DNA of 33,135 bases from Planctomycetota bacterium. Lineage in GTDB: Bacteria > Planctomycetota > Planctomycetia > Isosphaerales > Isosphaeraceae. Below are positions 8,472-16,709 of this stretch, in pieces. The DNA lies in the NCBI GenBank assembly GCA_028291545.1, contig JAQGHR010000044.1, positions 1-33,135 of the forward strand, written 5' to 3'. The notes under the pieces were generated by a model that had not been told where the DNA came from, did no database searches, and worked only from the letters and a program-made list of their open reading frames with translations. A program made the translations under genes and the position numbers. Numbering within the stretch: position 1 is the stretch's first letter; every line of letters begins with the position of its first letter.

Positions 8472-11222
8472 TCAAGGTACGTTAAAAATGTAGGCCTTGT
8501 TATCCGATGCGGCGACGCCGACCTGCTTGCCGTCGGGCGACCAGGCGATGCCGTAGCACGGGGTGTTGTTACCGACTTTCTGGTTGAAGATCGGCTTGCC
8601 GCCGTCCACGTCCCAGAGGAAGAGGTTGCCGCCGTAGCCGATGGAGGCCAGTCGCTTACCGTCGGGGCTGAAGGCGATGCCGTACACGTCGTCGGGATGG
8701 CCGGAGAGGACCTTGATCTCCTTGCCGTCGGCGGTGTTCCAGAGGCGGATCGTCTTGTCGACCGAACCGCTCGCGAGCATCGCCCCATCGGGCGGGCGGA
8801 AGGAGACGCAGTAGACGGCGGCGGCGTGTCCCGTGGACTTGCGCAGCTCCTTGCCGTCGGCCGGCGACCAGAACTTGACGAGCTTGTCGTCTCCGCCGGT
8901 GGCGATCAGGTCGCCCTTGGGGCCGTACGCCACGGCGTAGACGACATTGTCGTGCGCCTTCTCGACGACGCGTTCCTGGGCACCCTTCTCAACGTCCCAG
9001 ATCCGGAAGCTCTTGTCCGCAGCGCCCGAGACCGCCTTCTTGCTGTCGGGCGACCAGGCCACGCTGTAGATCTGTCCCGTGTGGCCGGCGAAGTTCTTGA
9101 ATGCACCGGGAGGGGGGACCGCCCAGATCCGGACGCTCTTGTCCTCCGAGCCGGTGAGCACGGTCTGATTGTCCGGCAGGACCGCGACGGCCATCACCGG
9201 CCCGGCGAATCCCGTCACGTTACTGACCTCGGCCTTCAGGGGATCGGCCTGCGAGAGGTCGAAGACCTTGACCGAGGGCGGATCGCTGACCCCCGCCGCC
9301 AGCGTCTTGTTGTCGTTCGCGATGGCCAGGGAGAACACGGGCGCGCCCGCCTGGTACACCAGCATGGGCTGTCCGTTGCCTGCGTTCCAGGTCTTGATTG
9401 TCTTGTCGGCCGATCCCGTGATGAGCTTCTGCTGATCCTTCGAGTACGTCACGGCGCGGACCGCATCGCCAAACCCACCGATGGTGCGGACCTCGGTGCC
9501 GGCGTTCACGTCGAACGTCTTGACGGTCTTATCGGCCGATCCCGTGGAAAGCTGCGTCCCATTCGGGTGGACGGCGACCGTGAAGATCGGCCCCATGTGG
9601 CCGGCGTAGACGCGGACGGCGGCGGGCTTCCAGATGCGAGCCTTGTTGTCGGCGCCCGCCGAGAAGACCTGCGCGTTGTCGTTCACGACGCTCACCGCGA
9701 CGATCGGGGCGGCATGGGCGGAGAGGTCCTGGAGTTCGCGAGGAGCCGCAGGGTTGACCAGGTCCCAGAACCGGACGGTGTTGTCGGCCGCCCCGCTCGC
9801 GAGCTTCTGGTTGTTCTCCGAGAAGCCGACGGACGTCACGGCGGCGGAGTGCCCGGCCATCGTGGCCAGGAGCTTCGCGTCGCCCGTCTGGAACAGGCGA
9901 ATCATTTTGTCGGCCGATCCGGAGGCGACCCAGGCGCCGTTACGCGAGACGTTCAACGACGTCACCGCGTCACCGTGTCCGGGAAACTCGCGGACCGGCT
10001 TGCCTTCGTTGATGCCCCAGAGCTTGAGGGTCTTGTCGGCCGATCCCGAGTAGATCCCGTTCGCATCGGCCGGAGACCAGGCCAGGGCGTTGATCCTCCC
10101 GGCGTGGCCGGGCAGTGCCTTGAATTCCTTGGCGTCGGCCACGGTGTAGACGCGGATCTGGTTGTCCTCACCGGCCGTGGCCACGCGTCCGCCGTCCATC
10201 TGGAACGCGAGGGCCGTGACCGGCGCGGGTAGGTTCTCGATCTTCTTGACCTCGGCACCGTCGGCCACGTTGCAGATGCGAACGATCTTGTTGGCCAAGG
10301 CAAACGCCACCTGGCCGCCATCGGCCTTGAGTGCGACGGCCACAACCGGCTGATCGGGGGCCGGGATCTCCTTGATCAGGGCGCCGTCGGGCTTGTTCCA
10401 GATGCGGACGATCTTGTCGTCGCCCGCAGTGGCCACGCGATTTCCATCGAGGCTGAACGCGACGACCTTGACCGGACCCTTCGCGTCGATGACCTTGGGC
10501 TCGACGAGAGGAAGCTGCCAGAGCCGCGCGAGCCCATCGGAACCGGCCGAAACGAGCTGCACGTTGTTGGGGAGATAGGCGAGGCCGAGCACCGTATCCG
10601 ACGGGGTCTCGATCACGCCCTGCGGCGCCCCATCGGGGGCATTCCAGAACCGGATGGTGCGGGCTTTATCGCCCGAGGCGACCTGGGCCCCGTCCGCTCG
10701 CCAGGCGAGCGACTCGACATCGCCGACGTGTCCAGCCAGGGCCTGGGCCGCCGGGGCGACCTCGTCCCACAAATTCACGCTCTTGGCGACGGCGAACGCC
10801 GCCTTCTTGCCATCCGGGCTCGTCGTCAACGCGTGGACGCCCGCGGGGAGCCCGGCGATCTCCTTGGCGGGACCACCACCCGGGCGGAGCCAGACCTTGG
10901 CCGATTTATCGAGACTGCCGGAGAGGAACGCCTTGTTATCGGGGCTGGGCGCGACGGAGAGCACGAGGGTGGAGTGTCCCTCGAATTTCTTCAGCTCCTT
11001 GCGGCTGGTCGCGTCCCAGACCCGCACGGTGTTGTCGAAGCCTCCCGTGACGATCGCCTTGCCATCGGGCGTCCAGGCGATCGAGTAGACCGGTTCCGTG
11101 TGGCCATCGAGCGTGCCGACGGGCGCGGCCTGCTGGGCGATCGCGACGCCGGCCGTCGCCAGGGCCATCAGCCCGGCGGCGAGGAAGCGGCCTCGGTAGC
11201 GTTGAGGAAACGAGCGGCGCAT
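8472..11222 (-). CDS. Exported 21-repeat WD40 protein
   Basis: A 916-residue protein made almost wholly of WD40 beta-propeller repeats behind an export signal. The N-terminus MRRSFPQRYRGRFLAAGLMALATAGVAIAQ has a basic start, a hydrophobic core and an AIAQ-like cleavage site. I count 21 repeat ends of the D-K-x-hydrophobic-R/K-x-W type, for example DNTVRVWD, DKTLKLWG, DNTVRFWD, DKSFRIWD and DKTIRLWN. Many are preceded by GH dipeptides (DGH, EGH, AGH, PGH, TGH). Twenty-one repeats would fit three seven-bladed propellers. There is no kinase, caspase or other enzymatic domain, so it is probably a protein-binding scaffold outside the cytoplasm. The start is ATG 11222; a GTG three codons upstream is possible. 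Confidence 0.9.
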   Translation of the reverse strand: MRRSFPQRYRGRFLAAGLMALATAGVAIAQQAAPVGTLDGHTEPVYSIAWTPDGKAIVTGGFDNTVRVWDATSRKELKKFEGHSTLVLSVAPSPDNKAFLSGSLDKSAKVWLRPGGGPAKEIAGLPAGVHALTTSPDGKKAAFAVAKSVNLWDEVAPAAQALAGHVGDVESLAWRADGAQVASGDKARTIRFWNAPDGAPQGVIETPSDTVLGLAYLPNNVQLVSAGSDGLARLWQLPLVEPKVIDAKGPVKVVAFSLDGNRVATAGDDKIVRIWNKPDGALIKEIPAPDQPVVAVALKADGGQVAFALANKIVRICNVADGAEVKKIENLPAPVTALAFQMDGGRVATAGEDNQIRVYTVADAKEFKALPGHAGRINALAWSPADANGIYSGSADKTLKLWGINEGKPVREFPGHGDAVTSLNVSRNGAWVASGSADKMIRLFQTGDAKLLATMAGHSAAVTSVGFSENNQKLASGAADNTVRFWDLVNPAAPRELQDLSAHAAPIVAVSVVNDNAQVFSAGADNKARIWKPAAVRVYAGHMGPIFTVAVHPNGTQLSTGSADKTVKTFDVNAGTEVRTIGGFGDAVRAVTYSKDQQKLITGSADKTIKTWNAGNGQPMLVYQAGAPVFSLAIANDNKTLAAGVSDPPSVKVFDLSQADPLKAEVSNVTGFAGPVMAVAVLPDNQTVLTGSEDKSVRIWAVPPPGAFKNFAGHTGQIYSVAWSPDSKKAVSGAADKSFRIWDVEKGAQERVVEKAHDNVVYAVAYGPKGDLIATGGDDKLVKFWSPADGKELRKSTGHAAAVYCVSFRPPDGAMLASGSVDKTIRLWNTADGKEIKVLSGHPDDVYGIAFSPDGKRLASIGYGGNLFLWDVDGGKPIFNQKVGNNTPCYGIAWSPDGKQVGVAASDNKAYIFNVP

Positions 11223-11521
11223 GGGCTTCACTCTCTCAGGTGGGTTCCTGTCATCGGCTCCGGGCCGTCGGCCTCGCACGTCGCGGCCGGACACCGGGTC
11301 GCAAGACCGAATTCCCGCCCGAGCGGCGGGCGGCCTCGCGAGTCGCCATTCGTCGAACATAGACGCTCCGGCGGCGCCAAGCAACCCGGTAGTCCTGAGC
11401 GGAGTGTGTCGATTTTGTGAAAACAATCGATGCTTTGTGTTCGCGCCCGATGTGGTAAACTCGCGATCCAGCTGGACCGGCATTGGACCGGTAGCCCACC
11501 TCACCTGCCGATCAATCGACC
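11223..11521. other. Divergent intergenic region of about 300 nt
   Basis: Lies between the minus-strand WD40 gene and the plus-strand SprT-like gene. Open frames here are short and unsupported. It contains a possible plus-strand promoter (11434-11461) and, just upstream of that, an A/T-rich inverted repeat TCGATT (11409-11414)/AATCGA (11425-11430) that could be an operator. Confidence 0.5.
11434..11461 (+). promoter_or_regulatory. Possible promoter of the SprT-like gene
   Basis: TTTGTG (11434-11439) and TAAACT (11456-11461), spaced 16 nt, lie 60 nt before the start codon. The -10 matches 4 of 6 consensus bases. Assigned by eye only. Confidence 0.3.
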
Positions 11522-12070
11522 ATGGCCGAGCGTTACTGGCTCGTCTTGCCGAACGGCGGACGACAACTGATCGACCCGAATCACTTCGATATTGACGCAC
11601 TCGTGGAGAGGGCGGCACGGATCGGTGGCCGGATCGTGGTTGAGGGCGACGTTGCGGTCGAGCTTCCCAAGGAGCTGGAACCCAACCCATCGGCCAGGCG
11701 ATTCGAGCCGCCGATCTCCGCGCTCGCGCCGCTCTTTCGATCCCGCCTCAATCGCTTGTACTTCTGCAAGCTTGACTTCGACATCGACATGAATGTCCGC
11801 CCCACCGCCAGGATGCTGGGCGGATATTACTGGCGTCGTTGCCTCGTTCGTGTCTACACCCACGACCGCCACGCCGGGCGGCGACCGATGGAAGAACTGT
11901 TCGATACTTTCCTCCACGAGGTCGCCCACCACCTCGAATATACCGAGCCCGAGAGCTTCCAGTCGGCCACGTGCCAGCGGGTGCGGGGCATGATGCACAG
12001 TCCGCTCTTCTGGAGGATTCTCGGGCACCTGAAGCGTCGCTGGGCGGAGTTGCAGACCCCCCAGGAGTAA
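11522..12070 (+). CDS. SprT-like zinc metallopeptidase-fold protein
   Basis: A 182-residue soluble protein with the zinc-peptidase motif HEVAHH (132-137), giving ligands His132 and His136 and the catalytic Glu133. It is followed by MMHSPLFWRIL (157-167), where His159 would be the third ligand. HExxH followed about 20 residues later by H-x-x-x-F is the pattern of SprT/Spartan-like proteins, so that is the best guess. No signal peptide or membrane segment is present, so it should act in the cytoplasm. The N-terminal 80 residues match nothing I recognise. It stands alone as a single gene between divergent and convergent neighbours. Substrate unknown. The Shine-Dalgarno is weak, and the start was chosen as the first ATG after the promoter-like sequence. 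Confidence 0.75.
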   Translation: MAERYWLVLPNGGRQLIDPNHFDIDALVERAARIGGRIVVEGDVAVELPKELEPNPSARRFEPPISALAPLFRSRLNRLYFCKLDFDIDMNVRPTARMLGGYYWRRCLVRVYTHDRHAGRRPMEELFDTFLHEVAHHLEYTEPESFQSATCQRVRGMMHSPLFWRILGHLKRRWAELQTPQE

Positions 12071-12072
12071 CG

Positions 12073-12107
12073 CTGGTTCCCGTCGCCGTAAGCGGAACGG
12101 GAACCAG
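12073..12107. terminator. Bidirectional terminator hairpin between SprT-like and peroxiredoxin genes
   Basis: CTGGTTCCCGT (12073-12083) pairs perfectly with ACGGGAACCAG (12097-12107), 11 bp with a 13-nt loop. It starts 2 nt after the stop of the plus-strand gene and ends 15 nt before the stop of the minus-strand gene. Confidence 0.7.
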
Positions 12108-12122
12108 TCGCGCAAACGCCGA

Positions 12123-12668
12123 TCACTCCGCGATCTTCAGTTCCTTCAGCTTGGCCGCGACGTCGGGAGCGGCCTGGGTTGTCTTGATCTTCTTGTCGAT
12201 CTCACGGATCACGCCGTCCTTATCGATGTAAAACGTCCAGCGCTGGGAGAATCCGGCCCCGCCGAGGACGCCGTAGGCCTTGGCGACCGATTTGTCGGGA
12301 TCGCTGAGGATCGGATAATCCAGGTCGAGCGACTTCGCGAAATCCGCGTTCTTCTTCGCGTCGTCCACGCTGGCGGTGAAGTACGCGACGTTCATGGATT
12401 TGAGGTCGGCCCCTTTCTCCCGGAATGATTTGCACTCCGCCGTGCAGCCGCCGGTGAACGCCTTGGGATACCAGGCGACAACGACGGCCTTCCTGCCCTT
12501 GAAATCCGAGAGCTTGTAGGTCTTGCCGTCCGAGCCTTGCATGCTGAACTCGGGTGCCTTGTCGCCGACCTTCGGCTCGGCGGCCGTCGAGGTCCGCGTC
12601 CCGAGCGCCAGGGTCAGGCTCAGGATCATCAGCCCGCTGCGCGTGATCGTCCGCATCATCCACCTCAT
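12123..12668 (-). CDS. Exported peroxiredoxin (AhpC/TSA, Bcp/PrxQ-like)
   Basis: A 181-residue thiol peroxidase that reduces H2O2 or organic peroxides. After a probable signal peptide (hydrophobic stretch about 12-23, then STAAEP) comes a thioredoxin-like domain. The peroxidatic motif PxxxTxxC is intact as YPKAFTGGC (Pro68, Thr72, Cys75) and Arg143 lies in [14 protein letters not shown] second Cys is at 79, four residues after the peroxidatic one, whereas E. coli Bcp has it five residues after. The export signal places it in the periplasm or membrane. The start is uncertain: ATGs at 12668, 12659 and 12656 are in frame. 12668 was taken because it leaves a full-length signal sequence, but the GAGGTGG at 12660-12666 would better suit the ATG at 12656. 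Confidence 0.88.
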   Translation of the reverse strand: MRWMMRTITRSGLMILSLTLALGTRTSTAAEPKVGDKAPEFSMQGSDGKTYKLSDFKGRKAVVVAWYPKAFTGGCTAECKSFREKGADLKSMNVAYFTASVDDAKKNADFAKSLDLDYPILSDPDKSVAKAYGVLGGAGFSQRWTFYIDKDGVIREIDKKIKTTQAAPDVAAKLKELKIAE

Positions 12669-12827
12669 GTTGAGTTGGGGTTCCCGTCCGCGTGGTCTGG
12701 CCACGACGGGTCGAGCCTAACACCCCTCCGACGCTGGATCAACGCGCCGCCGCCGCTCTCGACCGTCGCGACCGATGCCGGTTACACTGATCTTGCATCG
12801 TTTCCACTCGACCCGAGGCCGCCTCCC

Positions 12828-15614
12828 ATGCCCCGCGCCCGAGCACCGCAACCCCCGATCCTGGAACCGCCGCGCGAGGCCCCACGGCCGCGCCCCGGAC
12901 CCGTTGCGGAGTCATCGGCGAGGGGACTGACGATTGCCGATGCAGGGCTGCTCCTTCTGTTCCTGGGCCTCACCTTCTTGCTTGGCGTCTTTCCCCTCAA
13001 TGACACCGATTTCTGGTGGCATCTCCGAACCGGCGACCTGATCCGCCAGCAGGGACGACTGCCTCACACGGACTGGTATACGTTCGGCGCGGCCGGGCAT
13101 GCGTGGATCGACCTTCACTGGGGTTTCCAGGTCGCTCTGAGCTGGCTTTACTCACTCGGCGGGGTCGATGCGACGAATCTCGCGAAGTGCGTGGTGACGA
13201 CCGTTGCCGTCTCGATCCTGCTCCTGTCGCGACAGAAGAGCTGGCCACTCTGGGTCATGGTCCTCGCCTGGCTGCCCGCGTTGCTGTTGCTCGGCGGCCG
13301 GATGTATGTCCGGCCCGAGACCGTTAGCCTGCTCTACCTCGCGATTGATCTGGCCATTCTCACCCGGATCGACCGGATGCCGAAACTCGCCTGGATCATT
13401 CCGGTGGTCCAGATCCTTTGGGTCAACACACAAGGTCTGTTCATCTTCGGCCCCATTGTCTTGTCGATGGCCTTGATCGACGCGGCACTGCGTCGGGGGG
13501 CATTCTCCCGGGAGCGGCGAGCCTGGTGGCGGATCGTCCTGGGCGCGACCGTCGCGACGGGAGTGGCCTGTCTCTTGAACCCTTACGGAATCTTCGGCGC
13601 TCTCTATCCGCTTCAGCTCGCCGGGACGATGACCAATCCTGCTTTCAACGGCATCCAGGAATTGCAGTCGATCCCCGACTTCATCGAGTCGGCCGGGCTA
13701 CGAAACCTGCCGTTGCAGTTGCACTTCTTGACGCTCCTCCTCGGGGGGATGAGTTTCGTTCTACCCGTCCTCTGGCGTGTGTACGACCGGGTTGCCAACC
13801 CGCCGGTCGAGGTCGCGGAACCGTCCCGTCGCAAGGCGAAGAAGCGGGCCAAGACGACTCCGGCCGAGCCTCCCTGGCGGCTCTCGCCGTTCCGGGTCCT
13901 GCTGTTTGCCGCCTTCAGCTTGCTGAGCTGGAAGGCGACGCGAAACAGCCACCAGTTCGCCGCCGTGGTCGGGGCCGTCACGGCCTGGAACTTCGGCGAG
14001 TGGGCGGGCGCGGTCTCACGTCGTCGCGCGGAAAACAGGCAAAGGTCCAGCGAAACTGCGATCGCGCTGATCCCGCGATTGGCGGTTTCCGGCATGGTGG
14101 GAGTCGCGATCGTGCTCGTGGGTGGCGGCCAATTCTACGGATGGGCCAAGGAGGGCCGGACCGTGGGCTGGGGCGAACGTCCGCTCTGGTTCCCGCACGA
14201 GGCCGCCAGGTTCGCGGGGACGGCGGGATTCCCCGAGAAGTTCCTGGTCTTCCACAACGGCCACGCGGGCCTGTTCGAGTATTACAACAGCCCGAAGCAA
14301 AAGGTGTTCGCCGACGCGAGGCTCGAAGTCATGGGGCCTGATGTCTATGGCGACGACATGGAGCTTGGTGCTGCGGTCGCGCTGGAGTCGCCGGGCTGGA
14401 TCGAGCGAATCAAAGGCCTGGGTACACCCACGCCGGGCGTCCTCGTGGACCACGTCCAGCTTCCGATGGCCCCGCTCGCGGCCACGTTGCTGGGCAGCCG
14501 GGCGTGGCGGTGCGTGTGGTACGACCCGGTCGCATCCGTCTATCTTCACGAGAGTGTGACTCACCCGACGAAGGCGGTTGATTTCGCCGCGAGGCATTTC
14601 GGCCGGGAGCCTGACAGCGAGCCTAGAGGTCAAGCGGCCCTGGCGGTGTCGTCGAAGTCGCTCATGGTCCACGCCATGGGTTTGCTGGAGAAGGGGCATC
14701 GGCCCGAACTTGCGGCCACGTTAATGACGCTGGGGCAGGGGCATGCGAGGCGGGCGCTGGCCCTCGATCGGACTTCGGCAGACCATTGGCGGACCCTGGG
14801 CCAGCTCGAAATGCTCCGAGACGCGGGGATGCGTCCGGAGCCGGTGCCGCGGTTCAAGATGCCGTTCGACCTCCTTTTCGACCTCTCGTCGGTTCGCGCG
14901 ACGCACGACCTGCTCGAAGCCGACCGCCTTGCGGCCGAGGACTTCTCCACGGTTCAGGCTCTGTTCAGCCTATTCGCCAATCGCGAGATGAACGAGGCCG
15001 CCGCCGTCATGGCCGATCGATTGCTCGCGTTTCCGAGGACCCGGGATCGATCGGCCAAGTTGTCGCGGCTCACTCCGATGATCGGCCGCGTTCGCGCCGC
15101 GACCAAGAGGGTTCCCAAGACCACCTGGGAGAACCTGGGCGAGCTCGACCGTCTCGCCACCTCGCTCCTGGCGGATGGCCGCGCGGAGACGGCCGCGGAC
15201 CTCCTCGAACGCGCGTACACACCGGCCGAGCGTACCTGGGACCAGACCGACCTGCTCGCGACCATCCGCCTGCACCTCGGCCGCCCCGACCTGGCTCGTG
15301 CCCTCTGGCAGGGGGCGGTGACCGTGCCCCGGCCGGCTGTGCGAGACGCCAGGGTCGCGGTCACCTACCTCGTCCAGGGCGATCTCGATTCCGCTCGCTC
15401 CAACTTTCGCGCGGCGATCGCGGCCGAGCCGAACCTTTTCGAAGCCCACTACGGGCTTGCGATCCTGGAACGAGACGCCGGACGTGCCGACGGAGCCCTC
15501 AGTGCCGCGATGGCCGCGGAGGCCGCCGCCTCATCGGATCTGGCCCGCGCCGCGGCGAGAGAGATCGTGGCCTTCGTGAGGCCGTATGCGAAGACGGGCG
15601 GGGGGAAAAATTGA
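12828..15614 (+). CDS. Large multi-pass membrane protein, GT-C-like, with C-terminal TPR-like region
   Basis: A 928-residue protein. A proline/arginine-rich N-terminal stretch (1-35) precedes a first membrane helix (38-55) that leads into an acidic motif FPLNDTDFWWHLRTGD (55-70). That motif and the following GRLPHTDWYTF resemble GT-C-fold glycosyltransferase-like proteins, where such an acidic first-loop motif binds a lipid-linked sugar. Several more hydrophobic segments run to about residue 440. A soluble part follows, then helical repeats from about 690 to the end (for example SARSNFRAAIAAEPNLFEAHYGLAILERDAGR) that look like TPRs. ATG 12828 was chosen because GAGG lies about 10 nt upstream and the hydrophobic domain follows. 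The frame is open further 5' but overlaps the divergent peroxiredoxin gene. Function is not proven; a glycosyltransferase or sugar-polymer role is likely. Confidence 0.8.
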   Translation: MPRARAPQPPILEPPREAPRPRPGPVAESSARGLTIADAGLLLLFLGLTFLLGVFPLNDTDFWWHLRTGDLIRQQGRLPHTDWYTFGAAGHAWIDLHWGFQVALSWLYSLGGVDATNLAKCVVTTVAVSILLLSRQKSWPLWVMVLAWLPALLLLGGRMYVRPETVSLLYLAIDLAILTRIDRMPKLAWIIPVVQILWVNTQGLFIFGPIVLSMALIDAALRRGAFSRERRAWWRIVLGATVATGVACLLNPYGIFGALYPLQLAGTMTNPAFNGIQELQSIPDFIESAGLRNLPLQLHFLTLLLGGMSFVLPVLWRVYDRVANPPVEVAEPSRRKAKKRAKTTPAEPPWRLSPFRVLLFAAFSLLSWKATRNSHQFAAVVGAVTAWNFGEWAGAVSRRRAENRQRSSETAIALIPRLAVSGMVGVAIVLVGGGQFYGWAKEGRTVGWGERPLWFPHEAARFAGTAGFPEKFLVFHNGHAGLFEYYNSPKQKVFADARLEVMGPDVYGDDMELGAAVALESPGWIERIKGLGTPTPGVLVDHVQLPMAPLAATLLGSRAWRCVWYDPVASVYLHESVTHPTKAVDFAARHFGREPDSEPRGQAALAVSSKSLMVHAMGLLEKGHRPELAATLMTLGQGHARRALALDRTSADHWRTLGQLEMLRDAGMRPEPVPRFKMPFDLLFDLSSVRATHDLLEADRLAAEDFSTVQALFSLFANREMNEAAAVMADRLLAFPRTRDRSAKLSRLTPMIGRVRAATKRVPKTTWENLGELDRLATSLLADGRAETAADLLERAYTPAERTWDQTDLLATIRLHLGRPDLARALWQGAVTVPRPAVRDARVAVTYLVQGDLDSARSNFRAAIAAEPNLFEAHYGLAILERDAGRADGALSAAMAAEAAASSDLARAAAREIVAFVRPYAKTGGGKN

Positions 15615-15718
15615 ACCACCAGGAGCGCCAAGGAAGAGGAGAATAGAGAGGAGAAGAGTCTGAAGAACCGACTCCTTTCGTCCGCAATTCTCCTCTTCCT
15701 TGGCGTCTTGGCGGTTCA
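15612..15718. repeat. Long imperfect palindrome with CGCCAAG-type arms, overlapping a stop codon
   Basis: Left arm 15612-15644 and right arm 15687-15718 are inverted copies about 32 nt long with few differences. The inner 19 nt of each arm (CGCCAAGGAAGAGGAGAAT and its complement) match exactly. The 42-nt centre holds a smaller GAGTC/GACTC stem. The left arm begins with the TGA of the upstream gene, and the element ends 6 nt before the stop of the convergent minus-strand gene. It can act as a two-way terminator. Arms built on GCCAAG units look like a dispersed intergenic repeat family. Confidence 0.75.
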
Positions 15719-15723
15719 GTCCG

Positions 15724-16626
15724 TCACCCAATCAGTGCCCGCAGTTCCTTGATGTGACGGGGCACCGCCGTGCGGGCATCCTCGGCCGCCTCGTATTCGA
15801 GGACGACGTAACCGGAGTACTTCGCCTCACGCAGAAGGGAGATGACCTTCGAAAGATCGGCCTCTTCCTTCGGTTTGCCCTGGCGAGAGATCTCGGTCTT
15901 CACCTGGACATTGATGGCGTACGGAGCGAGCTGCGCGAGGTCCGCGTACGGGTCGGGGCCGTGAAAATTCCCCGTGTCGAGGTTCACGCCGAAGGTGCCC
16001 TCGGGCGCCTTCACGCCGCGAATGAGCTTCAAGAGCGTCTCGGGCCGAAGCGTGATCCCGCCGTGGTTCTCGACCGCCAGCGCCACGCCCTTTTCGGCGG
16101 CGTGCGGCAGGACGGACTCGATTCCCTCGATCGCGCGGGCGATGGTAACGTCTTCGGATTCGCCCTTCGGAGCCGTACCTCCGAAGACGCGAATCACCGG
16201 CGCGCTCAGCTCGGCCGCCCGGTCGATCCAGCCCTTGACCTTGGCGAGATCCGCGTCACGCTTCTCGCCGGGAGGGAGGCAGAAATCGTTGGCGATGGCC
16301 GTGCCCGAGATGTCGAGGCCGAGCGTGAACGCGTGCTGCTTGAGGCGGTGGAAGTAGTTCGAGTCGGCGTCGGGCGGGAACCAGTACGAGGTCGGCTCGA
16401 CTGCATCGAGGCCGAGGTCGGCCGCGAGGTCGAGGAAGCCGAACATGTCCATTTTCTTGGCCTTGAAGTCCAGCTCCTGGCGGAACGAATACGCCGCCAG
16501 GCTGAGTTTCAAGTGGGACGGACGGGTCCGCCCGATCGGGTCAATCGGTCGCGACAGAGCCGTCGATGCGGCCAGCGTCGCCATTGCGGATTGGGAGAGG
16601 AACGCGCGTCGAGTCAAGTGGGACAT
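15724..16626 (-). CDS. Tat-exported sugar phosphate isomerase/epimerase-like TIM-barrel protein
   Basis: A 300-residue member of the AP_endonuc_2/xylose-isomerase-like TIM-barrel superfamily, whose enzymes isomerise or epimerise sugars with a divalent metal. The N-terminus LTRRAFLSQSAMATLAAST is a twin-arginine signal (Arg6-Arg7, Phe9-Leu10), so it should be exported folded. Likely metal or active-site positions are Glu186 (AVENHGG), Asp217 (NLDTGNFHG) and Glu277 (VVLEYEA). The usual His-Lys-Asp strand is NVQVKTE, with Gln241 in place of His. ATG 16626 was chosen because GGAG lies 7 nt upstream and the Tat signal follows. It is the last of a minus-strand series but lies 83 nt from the previous gene. 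Substrate unknown. Confidence 0.85.
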   Translation of the reverse strand: MSHLTRRAFLSQSAMATLAASTALSRPIDPIGRTRPSHLKLSLAAYSFRQELDFKAKKMDMFGFLDLAADLGLDAVEPTSYWFPPDADSNYFHRLKQHAFTLGLDISGTAIANDFCLPPGEKRDADLAKVKGWIDRAAELSAPVIRVFGGTAPKGESEDVTIARAIEGIESVLPHAAEKGVALAVENHGGITLRPETLLKLIRGVKAPEGTFGVNLDTGNFHGPDPYADLAQLAPYAINVQVKTEISRQGKPKEEADLSKVISLLREAKYSGYVVLEYEAAEDARTAVPRHIKELRALIG

Positions 16627-16709
16627 CGGGCATCTCCGGGTTGGGGATAGGCCCGGATCATAAGGCAAGAGTACAGCACCGCCAAGATACTGTATTCCGG
16701 CGGTGTGGC

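Noticed and set aside
8697..10232. 511-residue open frame on the plus strand opposite the WD40 gene
   Set aside because: Antisense shadow of the repeats; its own repetitive look comes from the WD40 repeats on the other strand.
11409..11430. Inverted repeat TCGATT/AATCGA as a defined operator
   Set aside because: Six base pairs with an offset centre is too little to assign; mentioned only within the intergenic entry.
12537..12827. N-terminal extension of the GT-C-like protein by 97 residues
   Set aside because: It would overlap the divergent peroxiredoxin gene and its leader, and the added residues have no fold-like pattern. ATG 12828 has a ribosome site.
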